Source: Duganella sp. SG902
Lineage (GTDB): Bacteria > Pseudomonadota > Gammaproteobacteria > Burkholderiales > Burkholderiaceae_D
Length of the DNA: 64,000 nucleotides
Direction: 5' to 3'
NCBI RefSeq assembly: GCF_013376005.1
Contig: NZ_JABMJK010000010.1
Span: forward strand, 124,001-188,000
Below are positions 7,352-15,780 of this stretch, in pieces. The position numbers and the translations under genes are program-made. Below the pieces are notes generated by a model. It was given only the letters and a program-made list of their open reading frames with translations, searched no databases and had not been told where the DNA came from. The first letter of the stretch is position 1, and each line of letters starts with the position of its first letter.

Positions 7352-8725
7352 GTGATCAGGATCTTTCATCATTATGTGTCGCGCATCGCCTTCATGCTGC
7401 TGTTGCTGGAGCTATCCATTCTGCTGGCCGCGGCCCTGGCCAGCGCGCCCCTGTGGCTGTCCGACACCGGGCAGCGGTATTGGCCGGCGCTGGCGTTCGC
7501 GCTGGTGATGGTGTTCAGCATGGGCACCCTGGGGATGTACCAGCATGACCAGTCGCGCGAGGATATCAAAAGTACACTGCTGCGTATCACCCCATCCTTT
7601 GTGCTGGGCTTTTGCCTGATGCACTTGCTGGCCGGGCTGGTGCCCGCCATGCAGTTGGGGCGGCTGGGCGGGATGGTGTTCTGGCTCGGCGGCGGCGCGG
7701 TGCTGCTGGCGCGGCTGGTGGTGTTCACGTCGGCGCAATCGAGCATGCTGGAGCAGCGGCTGATTATCGTCGGCGACGGCGCCATCGCGCGCGAGTGCCT
7801 GGACCTGGCCAATGGCAGCGTGGGCTTTCATCCGTTCCGGGTGGTGGGCTTCGTGCCGGTGCCGGGCGAACTGCGGGCGGTGCCGCCGGCCATGCTGCTG
7901 CCGGCGGACTTGCCCTTGCTGGCGTTGGCGCGCCGCTACGCCGCCGATGAAATCGTGGTGACGGTGGGCGACCGCCGCAACGGCGCCTTCCCGGTGCGCC
8001 AGTTGCTGGAGTGCGCGCTGGGCGGCGTGCCGGTGATCGACGCCGCCACCTTCTTTGAACGCGAGGCTTGCCAGATCCGTGTCGACTCGCTGCAACCAAG
8101 CTACCTGATTTTCGGCGGCGGCTTCGATCAAAGCCTGATGCGGGCCACGGTCAAGCGGGTGTTCGACCTGGTGGCCAGCGCGGCCATCGGATTGCTGGCG
8201 ATGCCGGTGATGTTGGCCACCGCCGCCGCCATCAAGATCGAGGATGGCGGTCCGGTGTTTTACCGCCAGGAGCGAGTGGGGCGTAACAACCGGGCCTTCA
8301 AGGTGCTGAAGTTCCGCAGCATGCGCCAGGATGCGGAGCGCGACGGACAGCCGCGGTGGGCGGCGCAGGACGATCCGCGCGTGACGTCGGTCGGCCACTG
8401 GATACGCAAGCTGCGCATCGACGAGCTGCCGCAGATGCTGAACGTGTTCAAGGGCGAGATGAGTTTCGTCGGTCCGCGTCCGGAACGGGCTTACTTCGTT
8501 GAGCAGCTGTGCGGGAAGATCGCCTATTACAACGTCCGGCACGGGATCAAGCCGGGCATCACCGGTCTGGCGCAGGTGCGCTATCGCTACGGCGCGTCGG
8601 TGGAGGACGCGCTGCAAAAACTGCAGTACGATTTGTACTACGTGAAGAACAACAGCCTGTTTCTCGACTTGCTGATCCTGGTCGATACCGTGCAGGTGGT
8701 CTTGTTCGGCAAGGGCGGCCGCTGA
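7352..8725 (+). CDS. XrtA-system initiating sugar transferase (TIGR03013/EpsB type)
   Basis: A polyprenyl-phosphate sugar-phosphate transferase that should load the first sugar onto undecaprenyl phosphate. From GTG 7352 it is 457 residues beginning VIRIFHHY, which matches the remembered start of this family; ATGs at 7274 and 7322 are possible but add unrelated residues. Several N-terminal transmembrane helices and a nucleotide-binding-like middle (IVGDGAIARE) precede the C-terminal bacterial sugar transferase domain: KRVFDLVAS, PVFYRQERVG, KFRSMR, RIDELPQ, MSFVGPRPER. The stop overlaps the prsK start (TGATG). Expression may depend on the sigma-54 site and the hairpin upstream. Confidence 0.9.
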   Translation: MIRIFHHYVSRIAFMLLLLELSILLAAALASAPLWLSDTGQRYWPALAFALVMVFSMGTLGMYQHDQSREDIKSTLLRITPSFVLGFCLMHLLAGLVPAMQLGRLGGMVFWLGGGAVLLARLVVFTSAQSSMLEQRLIIVGDGAIARECLDLANGSVGFHPFRVVGFVPVPGELRAVPPAMLLPADLPLLALARRYAADEIVVTVGDRRNGAFPVRQLLECALGGVPVIDAATFFEREACQIRVDSLQPSYLIFGGGFDQSLMRATVKRVFDLVASAAIGLLAMPVMLATAAAIKIEDGGPVFYRQERVGRNNRAFKVLKFRSMRQDAERDGQPRWAAQDDPRVTSVGHWIRKLRIDELPQMLNVFKGEMSFVGPRPERAYFVEQLCGKIAYYNVRHGIKPGITGLAQVRYRYGASVEDALQKLQYDLYYVKNNSLFLDLLILVDTVQVVLFGKGGR

Positions 8726-10716
8726 TGCGGTGGGACGATGCGCCGGCGGTCGCGGTGTTCAGCCACGGCGTGGCGGCGTTGGCTTTCGCCGCATTGGCCG
8801 GGTGGCTGTTGCGCCCCGGCTGGCGCGCAAGGCCGCATGCGCTGACGATGGCGCTGGCGGCTTTGCTCACCGCGCTGTGGGCGCTGTGCGGGGCACTGGC
8901 CGTGCGCGCAGGCGTGGCGGCGTCGACGTGGTCCGCCATCGCCTTGCTGGAGCTGCCCGAGGCCTTGCGCAGCCTCGGTTGGCTCGGCGTGCTGCTGGCC
9001 CTCGCGGGCGGGCGCAGGTTTTCTCCGGCCGCCGCGTTGCTGGTGTTCGTGCCGGCGCTGCCCTTGCTGCCGGGGTTGCCGCCGCAGTTGCGGGCGGCGC
9101 TGCCGATGGCGTTGGCGGTACTGGGCATGCTGCTGGTCGAGCATCTTTATCGGGGCACGCCGCCGAATGCACGCTGGGGCGTCAAGTTCGCCTGCCTTGG
9201 CATCGGCGCCTTGTTCACGTACGACTTTTACCTGTACAGCGATGCCATGCTGTTTCGCCGCCTTTCGCCGGATATCTGGGCCGCGCGCGGCGTCGTCAAC
9301 GCCCTCAGCGCGCCCTTGCTGGCCATGGCGATGGCACGCGGTCCGTCCTGGACCATCTCCGTGCAGTTCTCGCGCCAGATCATGTTCCACTCCGCCGCCT
9401 TGCTCGGATCCGCGCTGTATCTGCTGGCGATGGCGGCCAGCGCCTGGTATCTGCGTTCGGTCGGCGGCGCATGGGGAGGCGTGATGCAGCTGGCCTGCCT
9501 GTTCGGCGCCGTCTTGATCCTGATGGCGCTCCTGTTCTCGGGCACGATGCGTGCGCGTCTCAAGCTTTTCATCAGCAAGCACTTTTACAAGGGGCGGTAT
9601 GACTATCGCGAAGAGTGGCAACGCTTCACGCGCGCGCTGTCAGACGACAGCGACGGCTTGTCCGAGCGCGCCATCCAGGCCGTGGCCACGCTGGTGGAAA
9701 GTCCCGGCGGCCTGCTTTGGCTGCGGCGCGAGGGTATCTACCAACCGGTGGGCCGCTGGAACGTGCCGCTGCCAACGGCGGAGGAAAGCGCGGACGGCGT
9801 CTTGTGCCAGTTACTCGCCAGCCGCAGCTGGGTGATCGAGCTTCCCGGCTGGCCTGAGCGGCCGGCGTGGGCCGAGGGCCTATGGCTGGTCGTGCCGCTG
9901 ATGCTGGAGCGCAGCCTGTTCGGCTTCATCGTGCTGGCGCCGCCGCGCACCGCGCTGCAGCTGAACTGGGAGGTGCGCGACGTGCTGAAAATCGCCGGCA
10001 GCCAGGCCGCCAGTTGCATCGCCCATCGCGCCTCGGCGGATGGGCTGGCCGTTGCGCGGCAGTTCGAATCGTTCAACCGCATGTCCACCTTCGTCGTGCA
10101 CGACCTGAAAAACTTGGTGTCGCAGCTTTCGCTGCTGCTGGTGAATGCTGAAAAACACAAGTCCAATCCCGCCTTCCAGCAAGACATGCTGGACACGCTG
10201 TCGCACTCATTGGGCAAGATGAAACACATGCTGCTGAAACTGGGCCGCGATCAGGCGCCCGATACCATCGCGCCGCTGCGGCTCGATCAATTGCTGGCGC
10301 GCGCCGTGCAGGCGCATGCCGGCAGCGAGCCACGGCCAGCGCTGGAACTGAACGCCGCCGGCCTGATCGTGCTTGCGGACGGTCAGCGGCTGGAGCGGGT
10401 GATTGGCCATCTGGTGCAGAACGCCATCGAGGCCACGCCACGCACTGGCGAGGTGCTGATACGGCTTGACGCAAGCGAAGGGACGGCGCTGATCGAGATC
10501 AGCGACACAGGCCATGGCATGAGCGAACAATTCATCCGCGAGCGCCTGTTCCAGCCTTTTGTCTCCACCAAGGCCGCAGGCATGGGCATTGGCGTGTTCG
10601 AAAGCCGCGAATACCTGCGCGAGATCGGCGGCCAGCTGCACGTCACCAGCGCGCCGTCCCAAGGCACGGTGTTCCGCCTGTTACTGCCATTGCATAAGGA
10701 GTCTGAACATGGGTAA
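8725..10716 (+). CDS. prsK: XrtA/PEP-CTERM system sensor histidine kinase PrsK
   Basis: A 663-residue membrane sensor kinase starting at the ATG inside the upstream stop (TGATG). The N-terminal 280 residues or so hold about eight hydrophobic segments. A GAF-like region follows, then the dimerisation/phosphoacceptor helix VVHDLKNLVSQL with His459, and the ATP-binding domain with an N box (VQNAIEATP), G1 (DTGHGM) and G2 (GMGIGVF). This matches the PrsK family (TIGR02916), partner of PrsR. prsR follows with an 8-bp overlap, so they form one two-component unit. The signal is unknown. Confidence 0.92.
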   Translation: MRWDDAPAVAVFSHGVAALAFAALAGWLLRPGWRARPHALTMALAALLTALWALCGALAVRAGVAASTWSAIALLELPEALRSLGWLGVLLALAGGRRFSPAAALLVFVPALPLLPGLPPQLRAALPMALAVLGMLLVEHLYRGTPPNARWGVKFACLGIGALFTYDFYLYSDAMLFRRLSPDIWAARGVVNALSAPLLAMAMARGPSWTISVQFSRQIMFHSAALLGSALYLLAMAASAWYLRSVGGAWGGVMQLACLFGAVLILMALLFSGTMRARLKLFISKHFYKGRYDYREEWQRFTRALSDDSDGLSERAIQAVATLVESPGGLLWLRREGIYQPVGRWNVPLPTAEESADGVLCQLLASRSWVIELPGWPERPAWAEGLWLVVPLMLERSLFGFIVLAPPRTALQLNWEVRDVLKIAGSQAASCIAHRASADGLAVARQFESFNRMSTFVVHDLKNLVSQLSLLLVNAEKHKSNPAFQQDMLDTLSHSLGKMKHMLLKLGRDQAPDTIAPLRLDQLLARAVQAHAGSEPRPALELNAAGLIVLADGQRLERVIGHLVQNAIEATPRTGEVLIRLDASEGTALIEISDTGHGMSEQFIRERLFQPFVSTKAAGMGIGVFESREYLREIGGQLHVTSAPSQGTVFRLLLPLHKESEHG

Positions 10717-12049
10717 GCATAAACTGCTGGTGGTCGAGGATGACCCCGGCCTGCAAAAGCAGCTGCGCTGGAGTCTCGACGCTTACGACGTCGTGACAGC
10801 GGACGACCGCGAGAGCGCATTGTCGCAACTGCGCCGGCACCAACCGGCCGTAGTCACCATGGACTTGGGTCTGCCGCCGGACCCGGACGGTGCCGGCGAA
10901 GGTCTGGCCTTGCTGTCGCAAATACTGGCCGCGGCGCCGGACACCAAGGTGATCATCCTGTCCGGCAACCAGGAGCGCGCGCACGCCTTGAAAGCGATCG
11001 CGATGGGAGCGTACGACTTCCATCAGAAGCCATTGGACGCCGACACGCTCGCGCTGGTGATCGCCCGCGCTTTCTACCTGCACGCCATGCAGCAGGAGAA
11101 CCGCCGCATGCTGCAGATACAATCGGATTCGCCGCTGGCCGGCATCATTAGCCGGGACCCGGTTATGCTGAAACTGTGCCGCAACGTGGAGAAAGTGGCG
11201 CCGTCCGCCGCCACCGCCATGTTGCTGGGCGATTCAGGCAGCGGCAAGGAGCTGATCGCACGCGGACTGCATCAATTGAGCGCCCGCAGTGGCAAGCGCT
11301 TTGTCGCCATCAACTGCGCGGCGATTCCGGAAAACCTGCTCGAAAGCGAGTTATTCGGCTACGAAAAGGGCGCGTTCACCGGCGCCCAACGCCAGACGCA
11401 GGGTAAGCTGGAGCTGGCGCATGGCGGCACGTTGTTCCTCGACGAGATCGGCGACATGGCGATGCCGCTGCAAGCCAAGCTGCTGCGCTTCCTGCAAGAG
11501 CGCGTGATAGAACGCGTGGGCGGGCGCACCGAGATCAGCATCGACGTGCGCGTGGTGTGCGCGACGCATCGCAATCTGAAGGCGCTGGCGGCGGAAGGCG
11601 CGTTTCGCGAGGATTTGTACTACCGGCTCAGCGAGATCGTGCTGACCATCCCGCCGCTGCGCGAGCGTGCCGGCGACCGGGCGCTGCTGGCGCATCACTT
11701 CCGCAACAAGTTCTGCGCCAGCGAGGGGCGCACCATGCTGGCATTCAGCGGCGAGGCTTTGGCGGCGATCGAGGCGTATGCGTGGCCGGGCAATGTGCGC
11801 GAGATGGAAAACTGCATACGCCGCGCCGTCATCATGGCCGACGGACCGCAGATCATGCCTGCCGATCTGGGACTGCCCGATGGCGCGGAAGAGAATCTAA
11901 ATTTGCGCCAGGTGCGCGAGGCCGCCGAATACCGCGTGATGGTGCAGGCGCTGGCGCGGGCCGACGGCAATATCGTCAAGGCCGCCGAACTGCTGGGCAT
12001 CAGCCGCCCAACCTTGTACGACTTGATGAATCATCACGGCTTGAAGTAA
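10709..12049 (+). CDS. prsR: PEP-CTERM-box response regulator PrsR (sigma-54 activator)
   Basis: A 446-residue NtrC-type regulator: receiver domain with phospho-acceptor Asp52 (VTMDLGLP), AAA+ domain with Walker A GDSGSGKE (174-181), sigma-54-contacting GAFTGA loop (221-226) and Walker B LFLDEIGD, and a C-terminal Fis-type helix-turn-helix (KAAELLGISRPTLYDLM). The start at 10709 has the Shine-Dalgarno AAGGAG and overlaps prsK. The family (TIGR02915) is proposed to control PEP-CTERM and exopolysaccharide genes with RpoN. The stop directly abuts the stop of the convergent TPR gene (12050), leaving no room for a terminator. Confidence 0.93.
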   Translation: MGKHKLLVVEDDPGLQKQLRWSLDAYDVVTADDRESALSQLRRHQPAVVTMDLGLPPDPDGAGEGLALLSQILAAAPDTKVIILSGNQERAHALKAIAMGAYDFHQKPLDADTLALVIARAFYLHAMQQENRRMLQIQSDSPLAGIISRDPVMLKLCRNVEKVAPSAATAMLLGDSGSGKELIARGLHQLSARSGKRFVAINCAAIPENLLESELFGYEKGAFTGAQRQTQGKLELAHGGTLFLDEIGDMAMPLQAKLLRFLQERVIERVGGRTEISIDVRVVCATHRNLKALAAEGAFREDLYYRLSEIVLTIPPLRERAGDRALLAHHFRNKFCASEGRTMLAFSGEALAAIEAYAWPGNVREMENCIRRAVIMADGPQIMPADLGLPDGAEENLNLRQVREAAEYRVMVQALARADGNIVKAAELLGISRPTLYDLMNHHGLK

Positions 12050-12652
12050 TCAATCGCGCCATTCGCCTGCCGCTTGCAGTTTGTTTTTCAGGCCGGACAG
12101 CGGAAAGCCCATGCCGTAGGCCTTTTGCGCACTGGCGCGGGCCTTGTCGTAGTCCTTCTTTTTCAGGTACAGCAGCCCCAGATTGTAGTGCGCTGTCGAA
12201 TTGTCCGGTTCCAGCCGGGCGGCGTGCTCCAATTGTTCGGTCGCGCTGTCTGTCTGGCCGAGCGCCAGCAGGTAGCCGCCGTACAACGCATGCACGCGAG
12301 CGTCGTCCGGCCGGTAGCGCAGCGCGCGGTCGAAAAAGCATTCAATGGTGTAGCGGGCGCCGTGCGGCTTGCGGTTGCGGTCGCGCAAGGCCAGGCGCGA
12401 CATGGCCGCCAACGCCCGGTGATGGTTCGGGAAGTGCTCCAGCGTGTAGCTGATGTCCGCGCCCACGGCGCCGGTCGCGCCGCGCACCAGGCGCTCCACG
12501 TTGGGCGTGAAGTGGAAGTTCTCCACCACGGCCAATCCCTGGCGGTCGTCAGCATTGGTGTAATCGCCGCCCGGATCGTGCTTGACGTAGGCGGGACAGT
12601 CGTCGGCGGCTTGCGTGCTGGCGCAGAGCAGCAGCATGGCCAGTAGTTTCAT
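12050..12652 (-). CDS. Secreted tetratricopeptide-repeat protein
   Basis: A 200-residue protein that starts with a short signal peptide (MKLLAMLLLCASTQA, then ADDCP). It contains TPR-like helical repeats in the second half (HALYGGYLLALGQ, HYNLGLLYLKKKDYDKA). The start at 12652 overlaps the preceding glycosyltransferase stop (ATGA), so it is last in the reverse operon with the acyl carrier protein and hydrolases. It probably acts in the periplasm as a protein-protein adaptor. No precise role is recognisable. Confidence 0.8.
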   Translation of the reverse strand: MKLLAMLLLCASTQAADDCPAYVKHDPGGDYTNADDRQGLAVVENFHFTPNVERLVRGATGAVGADISYTLEHFPNHHRALAAMSRLALRDRNRKPHGARYTIECFFDRALRYRPDDARVHALYGGYLLALGQTDSATEQLEHAARLEPDNSTAHYNLGLLYLKKKDYDKARASAQKAYGMGFPLSGLKNKLQAAGEWRD

Positions 12653-13878
12653 GGTTGCTCCTTGAGGTGGATGCGGTCCAGAAGTGCGGCGAGCTCCCGC
12701 GTGCGCGCCGCGCGCGAGCAATGGGCGATGAAGGCGGATTGCGCCAGCGGGGCGCGCCGTTCGCGGCACAGGTGGAGGAAGCGTGTGAGCGCCGCCGCGA
12801 TGTCGTCCGCCGCATCCAGGCGGCCAATGGTGTCGATGCCGGCGCGACGCACCGCACAAGCGGTGTCGCCTTCCGGATGCGTGAGCGCCAGCAGCGGGCG
12901 GCGGGCCCGCAGGTATTCGTACAGCTTGGCCGGGATCTGGTGGTTGCAATTGGCCGCTTGCAGCAACAGCAGGCCGTCCGCATCCAGCATTTCCGCCAGC
13001 CCTTGGTGGTAGGGTAGCGGCGGCGCCAGTTCCACCATGTCTTCCATGCCGCGCAACAGGCCGCGCAGATAGTCGTCATGACCGCTCGCCCGCAGTATCA
13101 GCCTGAAGCTTGCGGCGTGAATGGCGCCCGCTGACCGCAAGCGTGCCAACGCTTCGAACAGCGCACGCGGGTCACGCTCCGAGGGATAAATGACGCCGCT
13201 GTGCAGCAGGCGGAAAGGCCTGGCCGGGCGCGCGGGCGGCGAAGACATCTCCGCCGCGATGAAGCTGGCCTCATCGTAACCGTTCTCTATCAATTTGATG
13301 CGCGGCGCGTGTTCGTCGCCAAAGCGTGTGTTCAGATCCCGCACCGCGCCCGGTGTTGTACAGATGATCGCCGCGCCGCGCCGCACGGCCTGCCGCTCTA
13401 TCCAGCGGTGGATGCGGTAGCGACGCGGGTCTGGCGGATAGTCCTGGTCGATCATGGGGTCGCGCTGGTCGGCGATCCAGGGCAGGCCGCTCAGGCGGTG
13501 CAGCGTCAATCCGATCAGGTGGGCGGTGGCGATCGGGTAGCTGGACCAGACGGCGCTAGGCTGGTATCGGCGTATCAAGCGCATCCCTGCCGGCACCGCG
13601 CTAAGCCACCAGGATATCCAACGGTCCGGCTGCGACAGCAACGCTGGATAGTGCCCGCGCAGAGCCAGGTGGCGCGCGCTGTCCAGCGCAAAACTGCGAT
13701 GCGCTGGCGCGCTGGCGGCAAGGTCGCAATCCGGATAGGCATGCGGACTTACCGACAACACCAGCGGTTCCCAGCCCGACTGCGGCAGGTACTGGGTGAA
13801 CGACAGCGTGCGGTGGATGCCGCTGCCGCCGCGCAGGGGCGGGTAGTGGTAAGCGATCATGAGCACGCGCTTCACCAT
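12649..13878 (-). CDS. Glycosyltransferase, GT4-like
   Basis: A 409-residue GT-B-type glycosyltransferase. The N-terminus has the nucleotide-binding-fold pattern with a glycine loop (MIAYHYPPLRGGSGIHR). The C-terminal half carries LLHSGVIYPSERDP and the conserved region AKLYEYLRARRPLLAL near residue 335. The ATG at 13878 overlaps the upstream hydrolase stop (ATGGTGA); a GTG at 13890 would add four residues. It lies between hydrolase 1 and the TPR gene in the same operon and probably adds a sugar to the lipid-linked repeat unit. Donor and acceptor are unknown. Confidence 0.85.
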   Translation of the reverse strand: MVKRVLMIAYHYPPLRGGSGIHRTLSFTQYLPQSGWEPLVLSVSPHAYPDCDLAASAPAHRSFALDSARHLALRGHYPALLSQPDRWISWWLSAVPAGMRLIRRYQPSAVWSSYPIATAHLIGLTLHRLSGLPWIADQRDPMIDQDYPPDPRRYRIHRWIERQAVRRGAAIICTTPGAVRDLNTRFGDEHAPRIKLIENGYDEASFIAAEMSSPPARPARPFRLLHSGVIYPSERDPRALFEALARLRSAGAIHAASFRLILRASGHDDYLRGLLRGMEDMVELAPPLPYHQGLAEMLDADGLLLLQAANCNHQIPAKLYEYLRARRPLLALTHPEGDTACAVRRAGIDTIGRLDAADDIAAALTRFLHLCRERRAPLAQSAFIAHCSRAARTRELAALLDRIHLKEQP

Positions 13879-14699
13879 GTTTTTATCCACTTGGTGCAGA
13901 TGGCCGCCACTTCGTCGCGCCAGACCTGACGCGCGAAGGTGTGGTTGGCATGGGGGATGACGGCCTGGCGCACGCGCGGCAGCGCCAACAGCTCGCGCCA
14001 GTGCGCGTGCCGCCGTGGCAGCGCCATGAACTCGCGCGCCCCAAGGTCCGCGCCGCTCAGGATGATGAGCACCTGGCCGCGAAAGCGCTCCAGCGCCTGA
14101 TACAGCCGTTCCGGCAGCGGCTCGATCTGCGCCATGGGCTGACGGGCGGCTTGCGCCAGCTGCCTGAATGAATCCAGTGCGCGCCGAAAGCCAAAGCCAC
14201 CACTGGCCAGCTTGCGCCAGAATGCGGCGTCGCGCACGCGCTCAAGATAGTAGTGGCGCAGCGTGGCGCGGGCCCGCCCCTGATCGGTTCGCACCCATGG
14301 ATTTGCCAGCACCAGGCCGGTAATGCGCGGATCGCTCCAGGCGTGGAAGGCAGCGGCGGTGGCGCCGTCGCACAATCCCCACAAAACCACTTCCTGCATG
14401 GCCGGCATGGTGCAGAAAAACTCGCTGATGGCCGCCTCCAGGTCATCCTGTATCGATTCGAAGTCGCGCATGTCGCCTTCGCTGTCGCCCATGCCGCGGT
14501 AATCGAAACGCATCACCGGAACCTGATGCGCGGCCAGATGCCGCGCCAGCAGAACGAACTGGCGGTGGCTGCCGACCCGGTACTGCGGGCCGCCGGTGAC
14601 GATCAGCACACCGCGCGTCAGCGGTTCGTCCGGCACGTGCAGGATGCCGATCAGCCAGCAGCCCTGGCACAGGAAGCGCAGCACGCGTTCGTGGGCCAT
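13872..14699 (-). CDS. Exosortase-A-associated alpha/beta hydrolase 1 (TIGR03100 type)
   Basis: A 275-residue alpha/beta-hydrolase-fold protein with an oxyanion-type loop VTGGPQYRVGSHRQ, the RFDYRGMGDSEG strand-turn, and a nucleophile elbow reading GLCDG, so Cys110 sits where Ser is usual. An Asp (SGADLGAREF) and a C-terminal His (IPHANHTFARQ) complete a plausible Cys-Asp-His triad. It starts at an ATG fused to the hydrolase 2 stop (TAATG). The reaction is not known; thioester or ester cleavage on an acyl carrier is a reasonable guess given the neighbouring acyl carrier protein and acyl-CoA ligase. Confidence 0.88.
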   Translation of the reverse strand: MAHERVLRFLCQGCWLIGILHVPDEPLTRGVLIVTGGPQYRVGSHRQFVLLARHLAAHQVPVMRFDYRGMGDSEGDMRDFESIQDDLEAAISEFFCTMPAMQEVVLWGLCDGATAAAFHAWSDPRITGLVLANPWVRTDQGRARATLRHYYLERVRDAAFWRKLASGGFGFRRALDSFRQLAQAARQPMAQIEPLPERLYQALERFRGQVLIILSGADLGAREFMALPRRHAHWRELLALPRVRQAVIPHANHTFARQVWRDEVAAICTKWIKTW

Positions 14700-15541
14700 T
14701 ATGCGCACTCCATGGCGGAGGAGGTGGCGGCCAGCAGCTCGGGCACGATGCCGATTTCCGCGCTGCTCCAGAATGGCTCGCCGTGTACTGGATAGGCGCG
14801 CACACTGGCGCCATCGTCGCGCCAGCGGTCGATCAGCAGGGCGGACGCCGGCTGCAGCGCAGCGCCGGCGTTGCCTGCGGCGGCCGCATATGCGCTGGCG
14901 GCGTCACACCCGGGGGGCATGCTCAGTTCCATCCAGTGCACCGGGCAGCGCGGCGTCAGCGCGGCGGCGTCCAGGCCGCCGATGGCGGAAGACAGCGCCG
15001 GCGGCATCAGGTAGCCGGCGATTTCGGTGTCCTGTTCCACGGCGGGTGCGCTGGAAAACAGCCTGGCCGCGCTTTGCAGCCGCGCGAATTGGTTCAGGTG
15101 CGCGCGGCCGCTGAGGGCCGGCTGCCAAAGGATCAAAGCCTCGGGACGCGCGCGCGATGCAAAGTCCAGCGCCAGCAGGGCGCCGAGCCGCAGCCCCCAC
15201 AAATAGCGCGCCCCCAGCTTGTGCTCCGCCAGCCATTGCCATGCGCGCGCGAGATCGTTGAGCCAGGTGTCCCAGCGGGCCGCGGCCAGTTCGCCGCTGC
15301 TGTCGCCGCAGCCGTACAAATCGATCTGCAGCACGCCAAAGCCGGCCTGCGCGTAGGCGCGAGCCTGCAGCGACACCATGCGCCGGCTCTTGTTCAATTC
15401 TTCCGCGAACGGGGGAACATGGAGGATGGCGCCGCGCACGGCGACACCCGGCTCCGGCTCGTGATACAGGCAAAAGCGCTCGCCCTCGTCGGCGCTGAGG
15501 AAGAATGGCAGGGCGCTCAACGATACGGCGTCCACGGTCAT
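14699..15541 (-). CDS. Exosortase-A-associated alpha/beta hydrolase 2 (TIGR03101 type)
   Basis: A 280-residue alpha/beta-hydrolase-fold protein with HVPPFAEELNKSRRM and LQIDLYGCGDSSGE motifs. The elbow reads GLRLG, so Arg118 replaces the usual Ser nucleophile and catalysis by the classic mechanism is doubtful. From memory, the family commonly has this variant. The start at 15541 overlaps the acyl carrier protein stop (ATGA), and the stop overlaps hydrolase 1 (TAATG), so the three are tightly coupled. Possibly a non-catalytic partner of hydrolase 1 or an enzyme with another nucleophile. Confidence 0.85.
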   Translation of the reverse strand: MTVDAVSLSALPFFLSADEGERFCLYHEPEPGVAVRGAILHVPPFAEELNKSRRMVSLQARAYAQAGFGVLQIDLYGCGDSSGELAAARWDTWLNDLARAWQWLAEHKLGARYLWGLRLGALLALDFASRARPEALILWQPALSGRAHLNQFARLQSAARLFSSAPAVEQDTEIAGYLMPPALSSAIGGLDAAALTPRCPVHWMELSMPPGCDAASAYAAAAGNAGAALQPASALLIDRWRDDGASVRAYPVHGEPFWSSAEIGIVPELLAATSSAMECA

Positions 15542-15780
15542 TCCAGTTTGCTGGCGACGAAGTCGGAAAGCGAGCCAACGGTGGCGAAATGGCGCGCGCT
15601 GATCTCGTCGTCCCGCACTTCGAAGCCGTAGTACTGCTCCAGCGCGACGATCAGGTTGGCCACCGCCATGGAGTCCAGTTCCGGCATGGCGCCCAGCAGC
15701 GGGGTGTCCTCGGTCAGCGGCTGGTAGCTCAGGCCCAGCGTGGTTCTCAGTATCTGGCAGACTTGTTGGAAAGGTGGCAT
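15538..15780 (-). CDS. Acyl carrier protein, exosortase-A-system associated
   Basis: An 80-residue acidic four-helix carrier with the phosphopantetheine attachment site ELDSMAV (Ser37) in the canonical place before helix II. It should carry an acyl or aminoacyl group as a thioester. The ATG at 15780 has the Shine-Dalgarno AGGAG and lies inside the end of the GNAT gene (34-bp overlap). The 3' end overlaps hydrolase 2. The acyl-CoA ligase at 16630 is a candidate loading enzyme. Distinct from housekeeping fatty-acid AcpP by sequence and context. Confidence 0.9.
   Translation of the reverse strand: MPPFQQVCQILRTTLGLSYQPLTEDTPLLGAMPELDSMAVANLIVALEQYYGFEVRDDEISARHFATVGSLSDFVASKLE

Noticed and set aside
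12649..12949. Upstream extension of the TPR protein frame
   Set aside because: The extension is Pro/Arg/His-rich and antisense-like to nothing conserved; the signal peptide at 12652 marks the real start.
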